DNA of 54,375 nt from Planctomycetota bacterium (GTDB lineage Bacteria; Planctomycetota; UBA8108; UBA1146): assembly GCA_014240375.1 (NCBI GenBank), contig JAAZXB010000017.1, positions 9,101 to 63,475 on the forward strand, given 5' to 3'. A program made the position numbers and the translations under genes. The notes under the pieces were generated by a model. The model searched no databases. It was not told the DNA's origin and saw nothing but the letters and a program-made list of their open reading frames with translations. Of the stretch, positions 1 through 7,510 are shown piece by piece (the first letter of the stretch is position 1; each line of letters starts with the position of its first letter).

Positions 1-126
1 GCCAGAAGTCTACGACTGCAACAGTGGTTGCTGCCCTTCAAACCGGTCGGCACTGTGGTCCAGCGAGGCTCGATTCGTGACCGACTCGGCTCGGTGCTGC
101 TCGACCCCACCTACCAGTTGAAATGA
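1..126 (+). CDS. C-terminal end of a probable DUF1800 protein (partial)
   Basis: The frame is open from the first base and closes with TGA at 124-126, giving the last 41 residues of a gene that begins outside the window. The tail ends with a short Leu-rich helix followed by LLDPTYQLK, which resembles the 'SPEYQ' ending of DUF1800 proteins. DUF1800 genes usually sit directly upstream of DUF1501 genes, as here, with a gap of only 7 bases to the next start. The family call is an inference from this short tail plus context; coding itself is likely because the frame runs cleanly into the next gene. Confidence 0.55.
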   Translation, partial: ARSLRLQQWLLPFKPVGTVVQRGSIRDRLGSVLLDPTYQLK

Positions 127-133
127 GGATCAG

Positions 134-1342
134 ATGAAATTTGATCGCAGAGCCTTTCTTCGCCTGGGCGGAGCCGCCTGCCTCCCACTGCTGGTTCCCG
201 GTGTTCGCACCTGGGCCATCGATCAAGAAACCGCCACTACTGCGGCACTCGGTGATCGCGTGCTGATCCTGGTCGAGTTGCAGGGTGGAAATGATGGTCT
301 CAATACCGTGATCCCCTTCCGCGATGAGCGTTACAAGAAGTTGAGACCGAAGATCGCGGTTGCCAATTCTCACGTGATGGACCTCGGAAACCATCTCGGC
401 ATGAACGATGCCTTGGCCACTCTCGGAGAATCATGGGAAGCCGGGGAGGCGTGCTGGATCCTCGGCCTCGGCTATCCCCAACCCAATCGCTCTCATTTTC
501 GTAGCATCGAGATCTGGGAAACCGGATCAGATTCCGATGAAAATCTGACAGATGGTTGGCTTGGACGCCTGATCGGCAGTGCGGCAGGCGATCCGAAGCG
601 CGCCGCCGATGGCATCATTCTGGGTGGCGGAGATTCTGGTCCTCTCCACGGCGACTCGACCCGTATCATCCACCTCAACGATCCGATCCAGTTCACCCGC
701 CAAGCTCGAGCGGTTCCCGACATCGCTCACGGCAAAGATGCCAGAAAAGCGCTCGAGCACCTGCTCGAGGTGCAGGCCGATATCAAGCGGTCGGCCCGGG
801 TGATCGAGGAGAAGAGAGCCAAGGCTCCAGCCCTGGGGGTCCAATTTCCCCAGAGCAAATTTGGCAAGAGATGTGAAATCGCCGCCTCGTTGGTGACCTC
901 CGGCGTTCCCTGTCCCCTCATCAAGTTGTCTCACGGCGGATTCGACACCCATACCGATCAGTTGCGCCGACACCCACAACTACTGACCGAACTGGCCGCC
1001 GGGCTCGCAGCACTGCGCACGGCTCTGATCGCCTCGGGAGACTGGGACCGGGTACTGATTTCCACTTATTCCGAGTTCGGCCGCCGCGCCAATGAGAATG
1101 GCAGTGAAGGCACCGATCATGGGACCGCGGCCCCTCATCTGCTGCTGGGTGGTCGGGTCAAAGGTGGACTGGCGGGAGCACAGCCCGATCTGGGTACCCT
1201 CGAAAAGAACGACCTGGTGTTCACCACCGATTACCGTCAACTCTATGCCACCATCGAACAGCAGTGGTTCCAGCTTCCGGCCAATCCGCTGATTTCGAGG
1301 GGAGCGCGTCCCTTGCCGGTGCTGAGAGAGAAGCCACTGTGA
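134..1342 (+). CDS. DUF1501 family Tat-exported protein
   Basis: The 402-residue protein begins with a twin-arginine signal (RRAFLRLGG at residues 5-13) followed by a hydrophobic stretch to about residue 30, so it should be folded before export to the periplasm. The N-terminal family motif GGNDGLNTVIP and the later GNHLGMNDAL are typical of DUF1501, a sulfatase-like alkaline-phosphatase-superfamily group of unknown substrate. A second conserved block near residues 315-330 (YSEFGRRANENGSEGTDHG) matches the family's C-terminal metal-site-like region. A GAGG precedes the ATG. It follows the probable DUF1800 gene by 7 bases, the usual pairing for these two families. Family membership is firm; the biochemical role is unknown. 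Confidence 0.9.
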   Translation: MKFDRRAFLRLGGAACLPLLVPGVRTWAIDQETATTAALGDRVLILVELQGGNDGLNTVIPFRDERYKKLRPKIAVANSHVMDLGNHLGMNDALATLGESWEAGEACWILGLGYPQPNRSHFRSIEIWETGSDSDENLTDGWLGRLIGSAAGDPKRAADGIILGGGDSGPLHGDSTRIIHLNDPIQFTRQARAVPDIAHGKDARKALEHLLEVQADIKRSARVIEEKRAKAPALGVQFPQSKFGKRCEIAASLVTSGVPCPLIKLSHGGFDTHTDQLRRHPQLLTELAAGLAALRTALIASGDWDRVLISTYSEFGRRANENGSEGTDHGTAAPHLLLGGRVKGGLAGAQPDLGTLEKNDLVFTTDYRQLYATIEQQWFQLPANPLISRGARPLPVLREKPL

Positions 1343-1395
1343 TTGCCAGCACCGTGATTGATTGCACCGTGATTGACTGCACCGTGATCGCCTTC
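1336..1395 (+). repeat. 15-bp tandem repeat, four units
   Basis: Four head-to-tail 15-base units begin with ACTGTGATT or ACCGTGAT: 1336-1350, 1351-1365, 1366-1380 and 1381-1395. The two middle units differ at one base; the outer ones are more diverged. The array starts inside the last codons of the DUF1501 gene and runs into the spacer before the metal permease gene. The 15-base period would keep a reading frame, but the DUF1501 stop codon lies in the first unit, so the rest is non-coding as annotated. Confidence 0.8.
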
Positions 1396-1493
1396 CAGAG
1401 GACGACTCTGACCAAAAATCTGGTTTGTATCCACAGATTCAGGTTTGATCTCTCCGCCAGACCGATATCCTTCCGCTCTGGAGGATCCACCCC

Positions 1494-3347
1494 GTGACGA
1501 TGCTGATTCAGAGCCTGGTTTCATTTCTGCTGGGACCGCTGGTAGCGATCCTTGGTGGTCGCCTGCCGTCGATGCTTCCGATCATCGATGGCTTCGTACT
1601 GATCTCGCTGTCAGGCCTGGTGATGCTCGAGGTGATCCCACACGCGATGGAGGAGATCGGACTCTGGGCGCTGGGATTGGCGATGGCTGGATTACTGGTG
1701 CCGAGTTTCATCGAGAAGTCTCGCTTCCGGATTGCCGACCAGGCTCATGGCATGGCGCTGATCTTCGGGATCGTCGCCATTCTCCTCCACTCGATGGTCG
1801 ACGGACTGGCGCTGGCGATCAGCGTTGCTGAAGGAAATTCAGAGGCATTCGGGTCGGCGGTGATCCTTCACCGATTGCTGGAGGGGATGGCGGTCTGGTG
1901 GCTGCTGCGACCCACCTATGGAAAACGCCTCGCGATGGCGACCATCTTTGCCGGAGTCCTGCTCAATCTGGCCGGTTGGTTCGGCGGCCAACAATTACAG
2001 GCGCTGGTCTCAAGTTTTCCATCGTCAGCGGTGATGGCGCTACTCGGAGGCGCGTTGCTCCACGTGATCATCCATGCTCCCGATCAAAAGCCGGTCGGCG
2101 TGGAACGGGCCGCGAGACTGTCGGCAACCGGTGCCCTGTTGGGGCTACTGTTCCTGTACCGCTTCGTCCTGCAAGACAGTGTCCATCTCGACAACCACGC
2201 CATGCATTCCGGGGTGGATGAATTCCTCGATCGTTTCATCGCTCTGGCGAGAGAAAGTGCCGGGCCTCTATTGCTCGCCTACACCGTCGCCGGATTGATC
2301 CATGCACTGCTGCCCCAAGCCACCATCCAGTGGATGGCCCGTGGATCCAATCTTCAGCAGTCACTGCGTGGGATGCTGTTTGGGCTACCGCTTCCCATCT
2401 GCTCCTGTGGAGTGCTTCCCCTCTATCGAAGTCTGGTCGAGAAGGGCGTACCGACCGCCGCTGCAGTGACCCTACTGGTCGCAACTCCCGAACTGGGAAT
2501 CGATGCGGTCATTCTCTCCTTCACCATGATCGATGGCCCGTTTGCCATCGCACGAGTATTGACCGCTGCAATACTGGCGATCTCGGTCGGCATGATATCT
2601 CTTCGCTTCATTCGGCCGATCCAGGTCAAACCAGAACAGTCGAAAGCTGCTGAGCCGCACAAGCCGATCACTGAAAAGATCCTCGCTGGATTGAAAGTCG
2701 GACTGTGCGACCTGGTCGACAACACTGCACCATGGATTGTTCTCGGCCTCTCGTTGGCGGCGGCTCTCTCTCCACTGGTCGAGGACGGCAGTTTTCTGGC
2801 CAATATTCCTGATTGGCTCGAGGTACCGGCATTCGCCCTGCTCGGTCTTCCGATTTATGTCTGTGCCAGCGGAGCCACACCTCTTGCTGCAGTCCTGATC
2901 GCAGGGGGAGCGTCACCAGGAGCGGCGCTGGCGTTCCTGCTCACCGGGCCCGCCACCAATGCGACCACCTTTGGTATTCTCGGTGACCTGCACGGACGAC
3001 GCGCCGCCATCCTCTTTGCCATCTGCATCGGGATCGGAGCGATCGGTTGCGGATACGCCGTCGATGCGATTCTCGATGACGTCACCGTGGGTGTCGCAGA
3101 GCACATCCATCTGGACCACTCGCATCTGGACCACTCGTCCCATGCAGGAGAAGAGGGCTCCTTCGGCAGCAAGGAACTGTTCCTCGGCCTGTTGGCGCTG
3201 CTGTTCTTGATGAGCATCTTTCGAAAAGGGCCACGTGCCTTTCTTAACCAGGTTTTTGGCATCCCCTCCGAATCCTCCGGATCGACCGATTCCAGCTGCT
3301 GCTCCACCGAAGGTGAGGAAGCACAACCTGCCCCTGGAGGCAGCTGA
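1494..3347 (+). CDS. ZIP-like domain fused to ArsP/SO_0444-type metal efflux permease
   Basis: This 617-residue polytopic membrane protein has two transporter-like parts. Residues 1-200 look like a ZIP metal transporter: helix 4 carries HSMVDGLALA and helix 5 carries HRLLEG, the places of the ZIP HxxxDG and HExPEG metal sites. Residues 240-530 match the permease family that includes ArsP and the SO_0444 Cu/Zn efflux proteins, with the hallmark CSCGVLPLYRSL and, in the second half, CASGATPLAAVLI. Between the last helices lies a His/Asp-rich loop (HIHLDHSHLDHSSH), and the tail ends with CC. GTG at 1494 is preferred over ATG at 1500 because GGAGG at 1480-1484 is 9 bases from it. The following bacilliredoxin gene suggests a metal or thiol stress setting. 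Direction of transport and metal are inferred. Confidence 0.8.
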   Translation: MTMLIQSLVSFLLGPLVAILGGRLPSMLPIIDGFVLISLSGLVMLEVIPHAMEEIGLWALGLAMAGLLVPSFIEKSRFRIADQAHGMALIFGIVAILLHSMVDGLALAISVAEGNSEAFGSAVILHRLLEGMAVWWLLRPTYGKRLAMATIFAGVLLNLAGWFGGQQLQALVSSFPSSAVMALLGGALLHVIIHAPDQKPVGVERAARLSATGALLGLLFLYRFVLQDSVHLDNHAMHSGVDEFLDRFIALARESAGPLLLAYTVAGLIHALLPQATIQWMARGSNLQQSLRGMLFGLPLPICSCGVLPLYRSLVEKGVPTAAAVTLLVATPELGIDAVILSFTMIDGPFAIARVLTAAILAISVGMISLRFIRPIQVKPEQSKAAEPHKPITEKILAGLKVGLCDLVDNTAPWIVLGLSLAAALSPLVEDGSFLANIPDWLEVPAFALLGLPIYVCASGATPLAAVLIAGGASPGAALAFLLTGPATNATTFGILGDLHGRRAAILFAICIGIGAIGCGYAVDAILDDVTVGVAEHIHLDHSHLDHSSHAGEEGSFGSKELFLGLLALLFLMSIFRKGPRAFLNQVFGIPSESSGSTDSSCCSTEGEEAQPAPGGS

Positions 3348-3400
3348 TGCTCCGGCTCCTGAGACCCGGTCGGGTCCAGTTGATCGAGCGCCACTCCCTG

Positions 3401-3425
3401 TTACCATCCGGGGAAGAGGTGGTAA
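3401..3425 (+). other. Inverted repeat in the bacilliredoxin leader
   Basis: TTACCATCC at 3401-3409 can pair with GGTGGTAA at 3418-3425, giving 8 base pairs with one bulged T and an 8-base loop. It lies 28 bases upstream of the bacilliredoxin start and after the permease stop. No T-run follows it, so a terminator is unlikely. It could be an RNA hairpin or a protein-binding site; function is unknown. Confidence 0.35.
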
Positions 3426-3453
3426 TACTCCATCCTCCTGAAAGGAAACCGAG

Positions 3454-3885
3454 ATGCCTTACCCTGAAGAGATGGTCACTCCGATGCGTCGAGAACTCAC
3501 CGACCATGGAGTCACGGAACTGAAAAATGCTGCAGAAGTCGACTCTTTCCTCGACCCCGAGGGAGGGACCGCTTTCGTCGTGATCAACAGTGTCTGTGGT
3601 TGTGCCGCCGGTGGAGCGCGCCCCGGTGCCATCCTGGCCCTCCAATCGGAACATGCTCCGACGAAGGCGGGCACCGTCTTTGCCGGCCAAGATGTCGAAG
3701 CGGTGGAACGGACTCGCCACCATTGCAGCCAGGTGCCGCCCAGCAGTCCATCGATGGCACTGTTCGAAGCTGGAAAACTGGTCTGGTTCCTGCCGAGACA
3801 CATGATCGAAGGTAGAGATCCTCAGACCATCGCCCTCGACATCGTCAATGCTTTCGAGGAGCACTGCGCCCCCTCGGACGCTTGA
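3454..3885 (+). CDS. Bacilliredoxin, BrxA/BrxB family
   Basis: The 143-residue cytosolic protein matches BrxA/BrxB (YphP/YqiW): the start MPYPEEMVTPMRREL, the CGC redox motif in SVCGCAAGGARPG at about residues 48-60, and the C-terminal EEHC. Members of this thioredoxin-fold family remove bacillithiol from oxidised protein cysteines in Firmicutes; they also occur in Planctomycetes and other phyla, where the partner thiol is less certain. AAAGGA lies about 10 bases before the ATG. It follows a metal permease gene and precedes a small unknown gene with which it is closely spaced. The family is clear; the thiol used in this organism is an open question. Confidence 0.92.
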   Translation: MPYPEEMVTPMRRELTDHGVTELKNAAEVDSFLDPEGGTAFVVINSVCGCAAGGARPGAILALQSEHAPTKAGTVFAGQDVEAVERTRHHCSQVPPSSPSMALFEAGKLVWFLPRHMIEGRDPQTIALDIVNAFEEHCAPSDA

Positions 3886-3905
3886 AGGTCGAGGAGTTCG
3901 AAGCG

Positions 3906-4208
3906 ATGGGAACCTTCCACGATCACATGGGAGAACTGCACGGCATCACCGTGGTGGTCTCGAAGCATGACGGTTGTACCTGGATCGGTCGCTGCCACAG
4001 CGAAGATGCGATCGAGGTGATCCTCCACGATGCCGATCTGCACGATCCCACGCATAATGACGAGGGCACCGAGCAGTGGCTGCAGAGGGCCAAGCAAATG
4101 GGTCACTGGCCAAGAGTCTCCACCATCCGCATCGCCCGACCCGAGGTCTCGAATCTGGTCCGCCTGGCGGAGATTACTCCAGGCCAAGGCGGACCAGATC
4201 CGGCCTGA
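3906..4208 (+). CDS. Conserved-looking small protein of unknown function
   Basis: I do not recognise this protein. With the ATG at 3906 it has 100 residues and a good GAGGAG ribosome site 9 bases upstream; a TTG at 3882 that overlaps the bacilliredoxin stop would add eight residues. It is hydrophilic, has no signal peptide or membrane helix, and is rich in His and Asp in the first half (HDHMGELHG, ILHDADLHDPTHND). The two cysteines are close together (GCTWIGRC). The first half could be a small beta-barrel. Its position 20 bases after the bacilliredoxin suggests co-transcription with it. Confidence 0.65.
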   Translation: MGTFHDHMGELHGITVVVSKHDGCTWIGRCHSEDAIEVILHDADLHDPTHNDEGTEQWLQRAKQMGHWPRVSTIRIARPEVSNLVRLAEITPGQGGPDPA

Positions 4209-5306
4209 TCAATTCTTGCCGGGGATCGGAATCGAATCTCCGACCAGCAGTCGAGTCATCTTGGTCAGATCGAGCAGCATCGGAACGGCAGGATCATCAC
4301 TGTTGAGAGTCACTTCCGGAATCTGAAGATTCTCCACCGCTGTCAGTGCCAGCAAGATCCGTCCACCCACCGAGTCGAGGGCTTCGTTGCGTAGCAGGTC
4401 GCGCAGAGCATCGGCCTTTTCCAGTGCCAGGTTGCCCCTCGCAATGGCAATATCTCGTTCTGCTTCCCCTTCCGCGATGGTCGTTCGCGAGTACAGCAGA
4501 GCGTCTGCGTTGATCTGGGCGATTTGCACCTGATAGTCCGATCGCTTCTCCTGGATCTTTCGGTCCCAGTTCTTCTCCTCCGCGAGAGCCTCTGCCGCAA
4601 TCTTACGTGTCTGGGTCTTGACCACCTGCTCCACCTTGGCCTGTTCGGTCAGCGCAGACTCCAACTGGGATTCTTGCCGAAGCAACTGCTTCTCCTGCAG
4701 TTTGGTCTCGTATTGGGCGGGAAACTTGACCTTTCGGATGAATAGGTTTTCCGGCACGACATGATATTCGGCCAGTTCCTGGGTCAGGAGTGCGAGAGTA
4801 TCTCCCGCTCTCGACAAACGAAGAGCTGTGATCTGAAGATCCTCGGAAGTCAACTCGGCCAGCTCTTCACGCAGGGTACTGATCACCCTCGCTCTGACCC
4901 TCTCACGATAGGCGTCCTTCAGACCATCCTTGATGATCAGATAGGCCTCATCTTTCTTGATCTTGTAGGTCACCGTGACGTCAAGATCGATGGTATTGCC
5001 ATCCTTGGTTCTCAAGGTGACCGCTGGCTGCCAGTCTTCGATACCGCGAGCCAACCTCGATTCACGCCACCCTTTCGACTCGGTGAAATGGAGAAAGTGC
5101 GTTTGACGAGGAAGCAGATGCCAGCGGTGGTATCCGCTGATCCCCAGGACCAAACCGGTGTAATGGTCCTTCGCGACAATCCCCTTGGCTGTACCGAGCA
5201 CCACCTGCTTCACACCGATCCGTGCAGGAGGGATCTTCTCCGTGATGAAGGCGGTCACAACAATCGTCAGAACCATGATTATTATCAGGATAATAAAGGC
5301 TTTCAT
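4209..5306 (-). CDS. SPFH/band-7 membrane protein (second of a pair)
   Basis: The 365-residue protein has an N-terminal membrane anchor (residues 3-22), then a band-7/SPFH domain including the KDGNTIDLDVTVTYKI stretch, and a long charged helical region from about 190 to 310 (KLQEKQLLRQESQLE and similar) expected to form a coiled coil. SPFH proteins form large membrane-bound oligomers, as HflK/HflC and flotillins do. Its ATG overlaps the stop of the upstream SPFH gene by 4 bases, so the two are probably translated together and may form a heteromeric ring. It converges tail to tail with the unknown gene ending at 4208. A flotillin-type or HflC-type role cannot be separated from sequence alone. 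Confidence 0.85.
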   Translation of the reverse strand: MKAFIILIIIMVLTIVVTAFITEKIPPARIGVKQVVLGTAKGIVAKDHYTGLVLGISGYHRWHLLPRQTHFLHFTESKGWRESRLARGIEDWQPAVTLRTKDGNTIDLDVTVTYKIKKDEAYLIIKDGLKDAYRERVRARVISTLREELAELTSEDLQITALRLSRAGDTLALLTQELAEYHVVPENLFIRKVKFPAQYETKLQEKQLLRQESQLESALTEQAKVEQVVKTQTRKIAAEALAEEKNWDRKIQEKRSDYQVQIAQINADALLYSRTTIAEGEAERDIAIARGNLALEKADALRDLLRNEALDSVGGRILLALTAVENLQIPEVTLNSDDPAVPMLLDLTKMTRLLVGDSIPIPGKN

Positions 5307-6502
5307 CGGATCGACCCTCCTGTCCCTCGCACCGGTTGCGCAGGAGGTATAGGTCCCCCACTTCCGAGGTGTTCGATTCGAATCGGTGAAGGATCCCGGC
5401 GGTAAGGAACGATATTGAAACGGATCCCGGCGTATTTTTCTGCCAGTTTCTCTCGCACCAAGATCTCTCCCCTTTGCTCAAGCGCGGCCACTCTGGCCGA
5501 GAGGCCCTCTGCGTCCTTGCGTGCCTTCTCCTCGAGGGCTCTCGCGTGCTGTAAGTTGGCTTGCTCGGTCGCTGCTCCCCGGTTGGAATCCTCGATCTTC
5601 TGCGCATCGGCACTCTTGACCGTACGAATCTTCTCCTTCTCCGCGGTGATCCGCTCTGCTTCGAGTGAACCGAGGACCAACTCGTACTCCTCGGCCTTAT
5701 CTCTCTCGACATGGGCCAGCGTACGTTCTCGCACATTGGTCAGTTTTTCGAGTTCGATCCCCAGTCTTTGAACTTCCTGATTGGCATTCTTACGCTTCTC
5801 GATGGCGTGTTCGACCACCTGGTCGAACTTGGGTCGAGGAATGATCACCTGGGTCACATCGACCCCGTGAACTTCGAGAACGGTATCGAGACGATCCGTG
5901 GCGGCTGCCACTGCCAGCTCATAACTGGTCGGATCCGCAATCTCTTCACTACTGTACTTGCCAAACTCATCTCGCAGGATCGATCGGGCCGACGCACGAA
6001 TCCAATTGCGCTTGAATGCGTCTGCATCTCCTGAATCGTTGAGCACAACTGCAGTTCTCGAGGGGATCAACTGATACTGGATGGTCAGCGTGTCAAAACG
6101 GAAACTGGATCCGTCCTTGGCCCTCACAGTCAACTCCCGAACATGATTGAAGGAGAGATCTTTCGACCCCTCCATCACGAACTCGTTGGGGGATTTATCG
6201 AACAGATAGGCCTGCTGTAACCAAGGAATGAAGATCACCAGTCCCGGGGTGGTGATCAGTTCCTCTCCCCCGGTGAAGTAATTGATGAGTATGGCCACCT
6301 CGGTGTCCGCCACATCGATGATCCCACCTTCGCCAGTGACGAATGCGACTCCCGCAATCAGCACCAGTACCAGGAACAGAATCGGCCACAGCAACTTCTT
6401 CGGATCAAAGGGTAATCCTCCTCCTCGACCTCGAGATCGTCCCTTACCGCCAGGCGGCGGTGGCCACCCCTCGGGAACACTGTCATTTCCTGCTGCAACC
6501 AT
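5303..6502 (-). CDS. SPFH/band-7 membrane protein (first of a pair, HflK-like layout)
   Basis: The 399-residue protein opens with a Gly/Pro/Arg-rich cytoplasmic tail (GWPPPPGGKGRSRGRGG), a single membrane helix near residues 38-56, then a band-7/SPFH domain and an Ala/Glu/Lys-rich helical region (about 240-350). The Gly/Pro-rich head before the helix recalls HflK, and the adjacent second SPFH gene recalls HflC, but the sequence is divergent and no FtsH gene is nearby. The pair follows arginase and the candidate selenoprotein gene on the same strand, 72 bases after arginase. Quality control of membrane proteins is the likeliest role by family; this is inferred. Confidence 0.85.
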   Translation of the reverse strand: MVAAGNDSVPEGWPPPPGGKGRSRGRGGGLPFDPKKLLWPILFLVLVLIAGVAFVTGEGGIIDVADTEVAILINYFTGGEELITTPGLVIFIPWLQQAYLFDKSPNEFVMEGSKDLSFNHVRELTVRAKDGSSFRFDTLTIQYQLIPSRTAVVLNDSGDADAFKRNWIRASARSILRDEFGKYSSEEIADPTSYELAVAAATDRLDTVLEVHGVDVTQVIIPRPKFDQVVEHAIEKRKNANQEVQRLGIELEKLTNVRERTLAHVERDKAEEYELVLGSLEAERITAEKEKIRTVKSADAQKIEDSNRGAATEQANLQHARALEEKARKDAEGLSARVAALEQRGEILVREKLAEKYAGIRFNIVPYRRDPSPIRIEHLGSGGPIPPAQPVRGTGGSIR

Positions 6503-6574
6503 CTCCAGTCTCCTTCCTCAACCACATTAAAATCACCTGCGCCGTAAATCGATCCCGGATTCGGGATTCGGGAT

Positions 6575-7510
6575 TCAGGACAGGATCGACTTGCCCAGTG
6601 CGCTGGTAATGATTCCCACCGCGACCTCGGCTGTTCTGTTTCCTTCATCAAGGATCGGATTCACTTCGACCATCTCGAAGGAACGGACCTCCTCTGTCTT
6701 TGCCACCATTTCCATCGCCATGTGTGCTTCTCGATAGGTCAAGCCGCCCGGCCTGGCGGTTCCTGTCCCCGGAGCAAATCGTGGATCGATGACATCGATA
6801 TCAAAACTGACATGGAGGTGATCACAATCCTCGAGCACCGTAGCGAGTGCCTCCTCCACCACATCGGATAGACCTCGTCGATCGATATCTTCCATCGTGT
6901 AGGCGGAGATGTCAGAAGCGAGGATGCGACGCTTTTCATCGGGATCCAGTTCGCGAAGTCCGATCTGGGCGACCCTGTGAGGGGCGATCTTCGCACCCTG
7001 GTAGCCGATCCCGACCAGCGACTCTGGCCCCTTGCCGAGCAAGCAGGCCAGCGGCATACCGTGGATATTGCCGGTAGGAGATGTATCGGGAGTATTGAGA
7101 TCTGCGTGAGCATCGAACCACAACAGTCCCACCTTCGGGGGGGTGGTGGATCCCTTCTCGCGATGATGTGCGGAGATTCCCGAGATGGTTCCGATGGCGA
7201 TCGAATGGTCCCCCCCGAGAACCAGCGGAAACCGGCCTGCTGCCAGAGTCGACGAGACTCGATCACAGAGGCGGGAACAGGCGGTTTCGATCACCTCGAG
7301 GTATCGTTGTGAGGGATCACCTGGCTCACGGGTTTCCGGGATGGGGATCTCGATGTCCCCACCGTCGTGCGAAGGGATCTCTGCTCGCTTCAGTGCCGCT
7401 TCGAGCCCGGCGATGCGGATCGCCGTCGGTCCCATCGACACTCCCCTGCGACCTGCACCGTGGTCCAGCGGCATTCCGATCACCTCGACCGATGATTCCT
7501 TGGCACTCAT
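6575..7510 (-). CDS. rocF: Arginase
   Basis: The 311-residue protein carries all ureohydrolase metal motifs in order: GGDHSIAIG, DAHADLN, and SFDIDVIDP, which together bind two Mn ions. The first motif is followed by loops typical of arginase proper (GNIHGMPLA after DAHAD, and VEVNPILDEGN near the end), favouring hydrolysis of arginine to ornithine and urea over agmatinase or formiminoglutamase. The protein is cytosolic. Its ATG overlaps the TGA of the upstream thioredoxin-like gene (ATGA at 7507-7510), indicating translational coupling. No urease or ornithine-cycle gene is in the window, so its metabolic use (nitrogen release or polyamine supply) is unclear. Confidence 0.93.
   Translation of the reverse strand: MSAKESSVEVIGMPLDHGAGRRGVSMGPTAIRIAGLEAALKRAEIPSHDGGDIEIPIPETREPGDPSQRYLEVIETACSRLCDRVSSTLAAGRFPLVLGGDHSIAIGTISGISAHHREKGSTTPPKVGLLWFDAHADLNTPDTSPTGNIHGMPLACLLGKGPESLVGIGYQGAKIAPHRVAQIGLRELDPDEKRRILASDISAYTMEDIDRRGLSDVVEEALATVLEDCDHLHVSFDIDVIDPRFAPGTGTARPGGLTYREAHMAMEMVAKTEEVRSFEMVEVNPILDEGNRTAEVAVGIITSALGKSILS

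Noticed and set aside
6545..6577. Short repeat of GGGATTC-like units next to the arginase stop
   Set aside because: Only about three imperfect 7-base units; too short to call an array or give a function.
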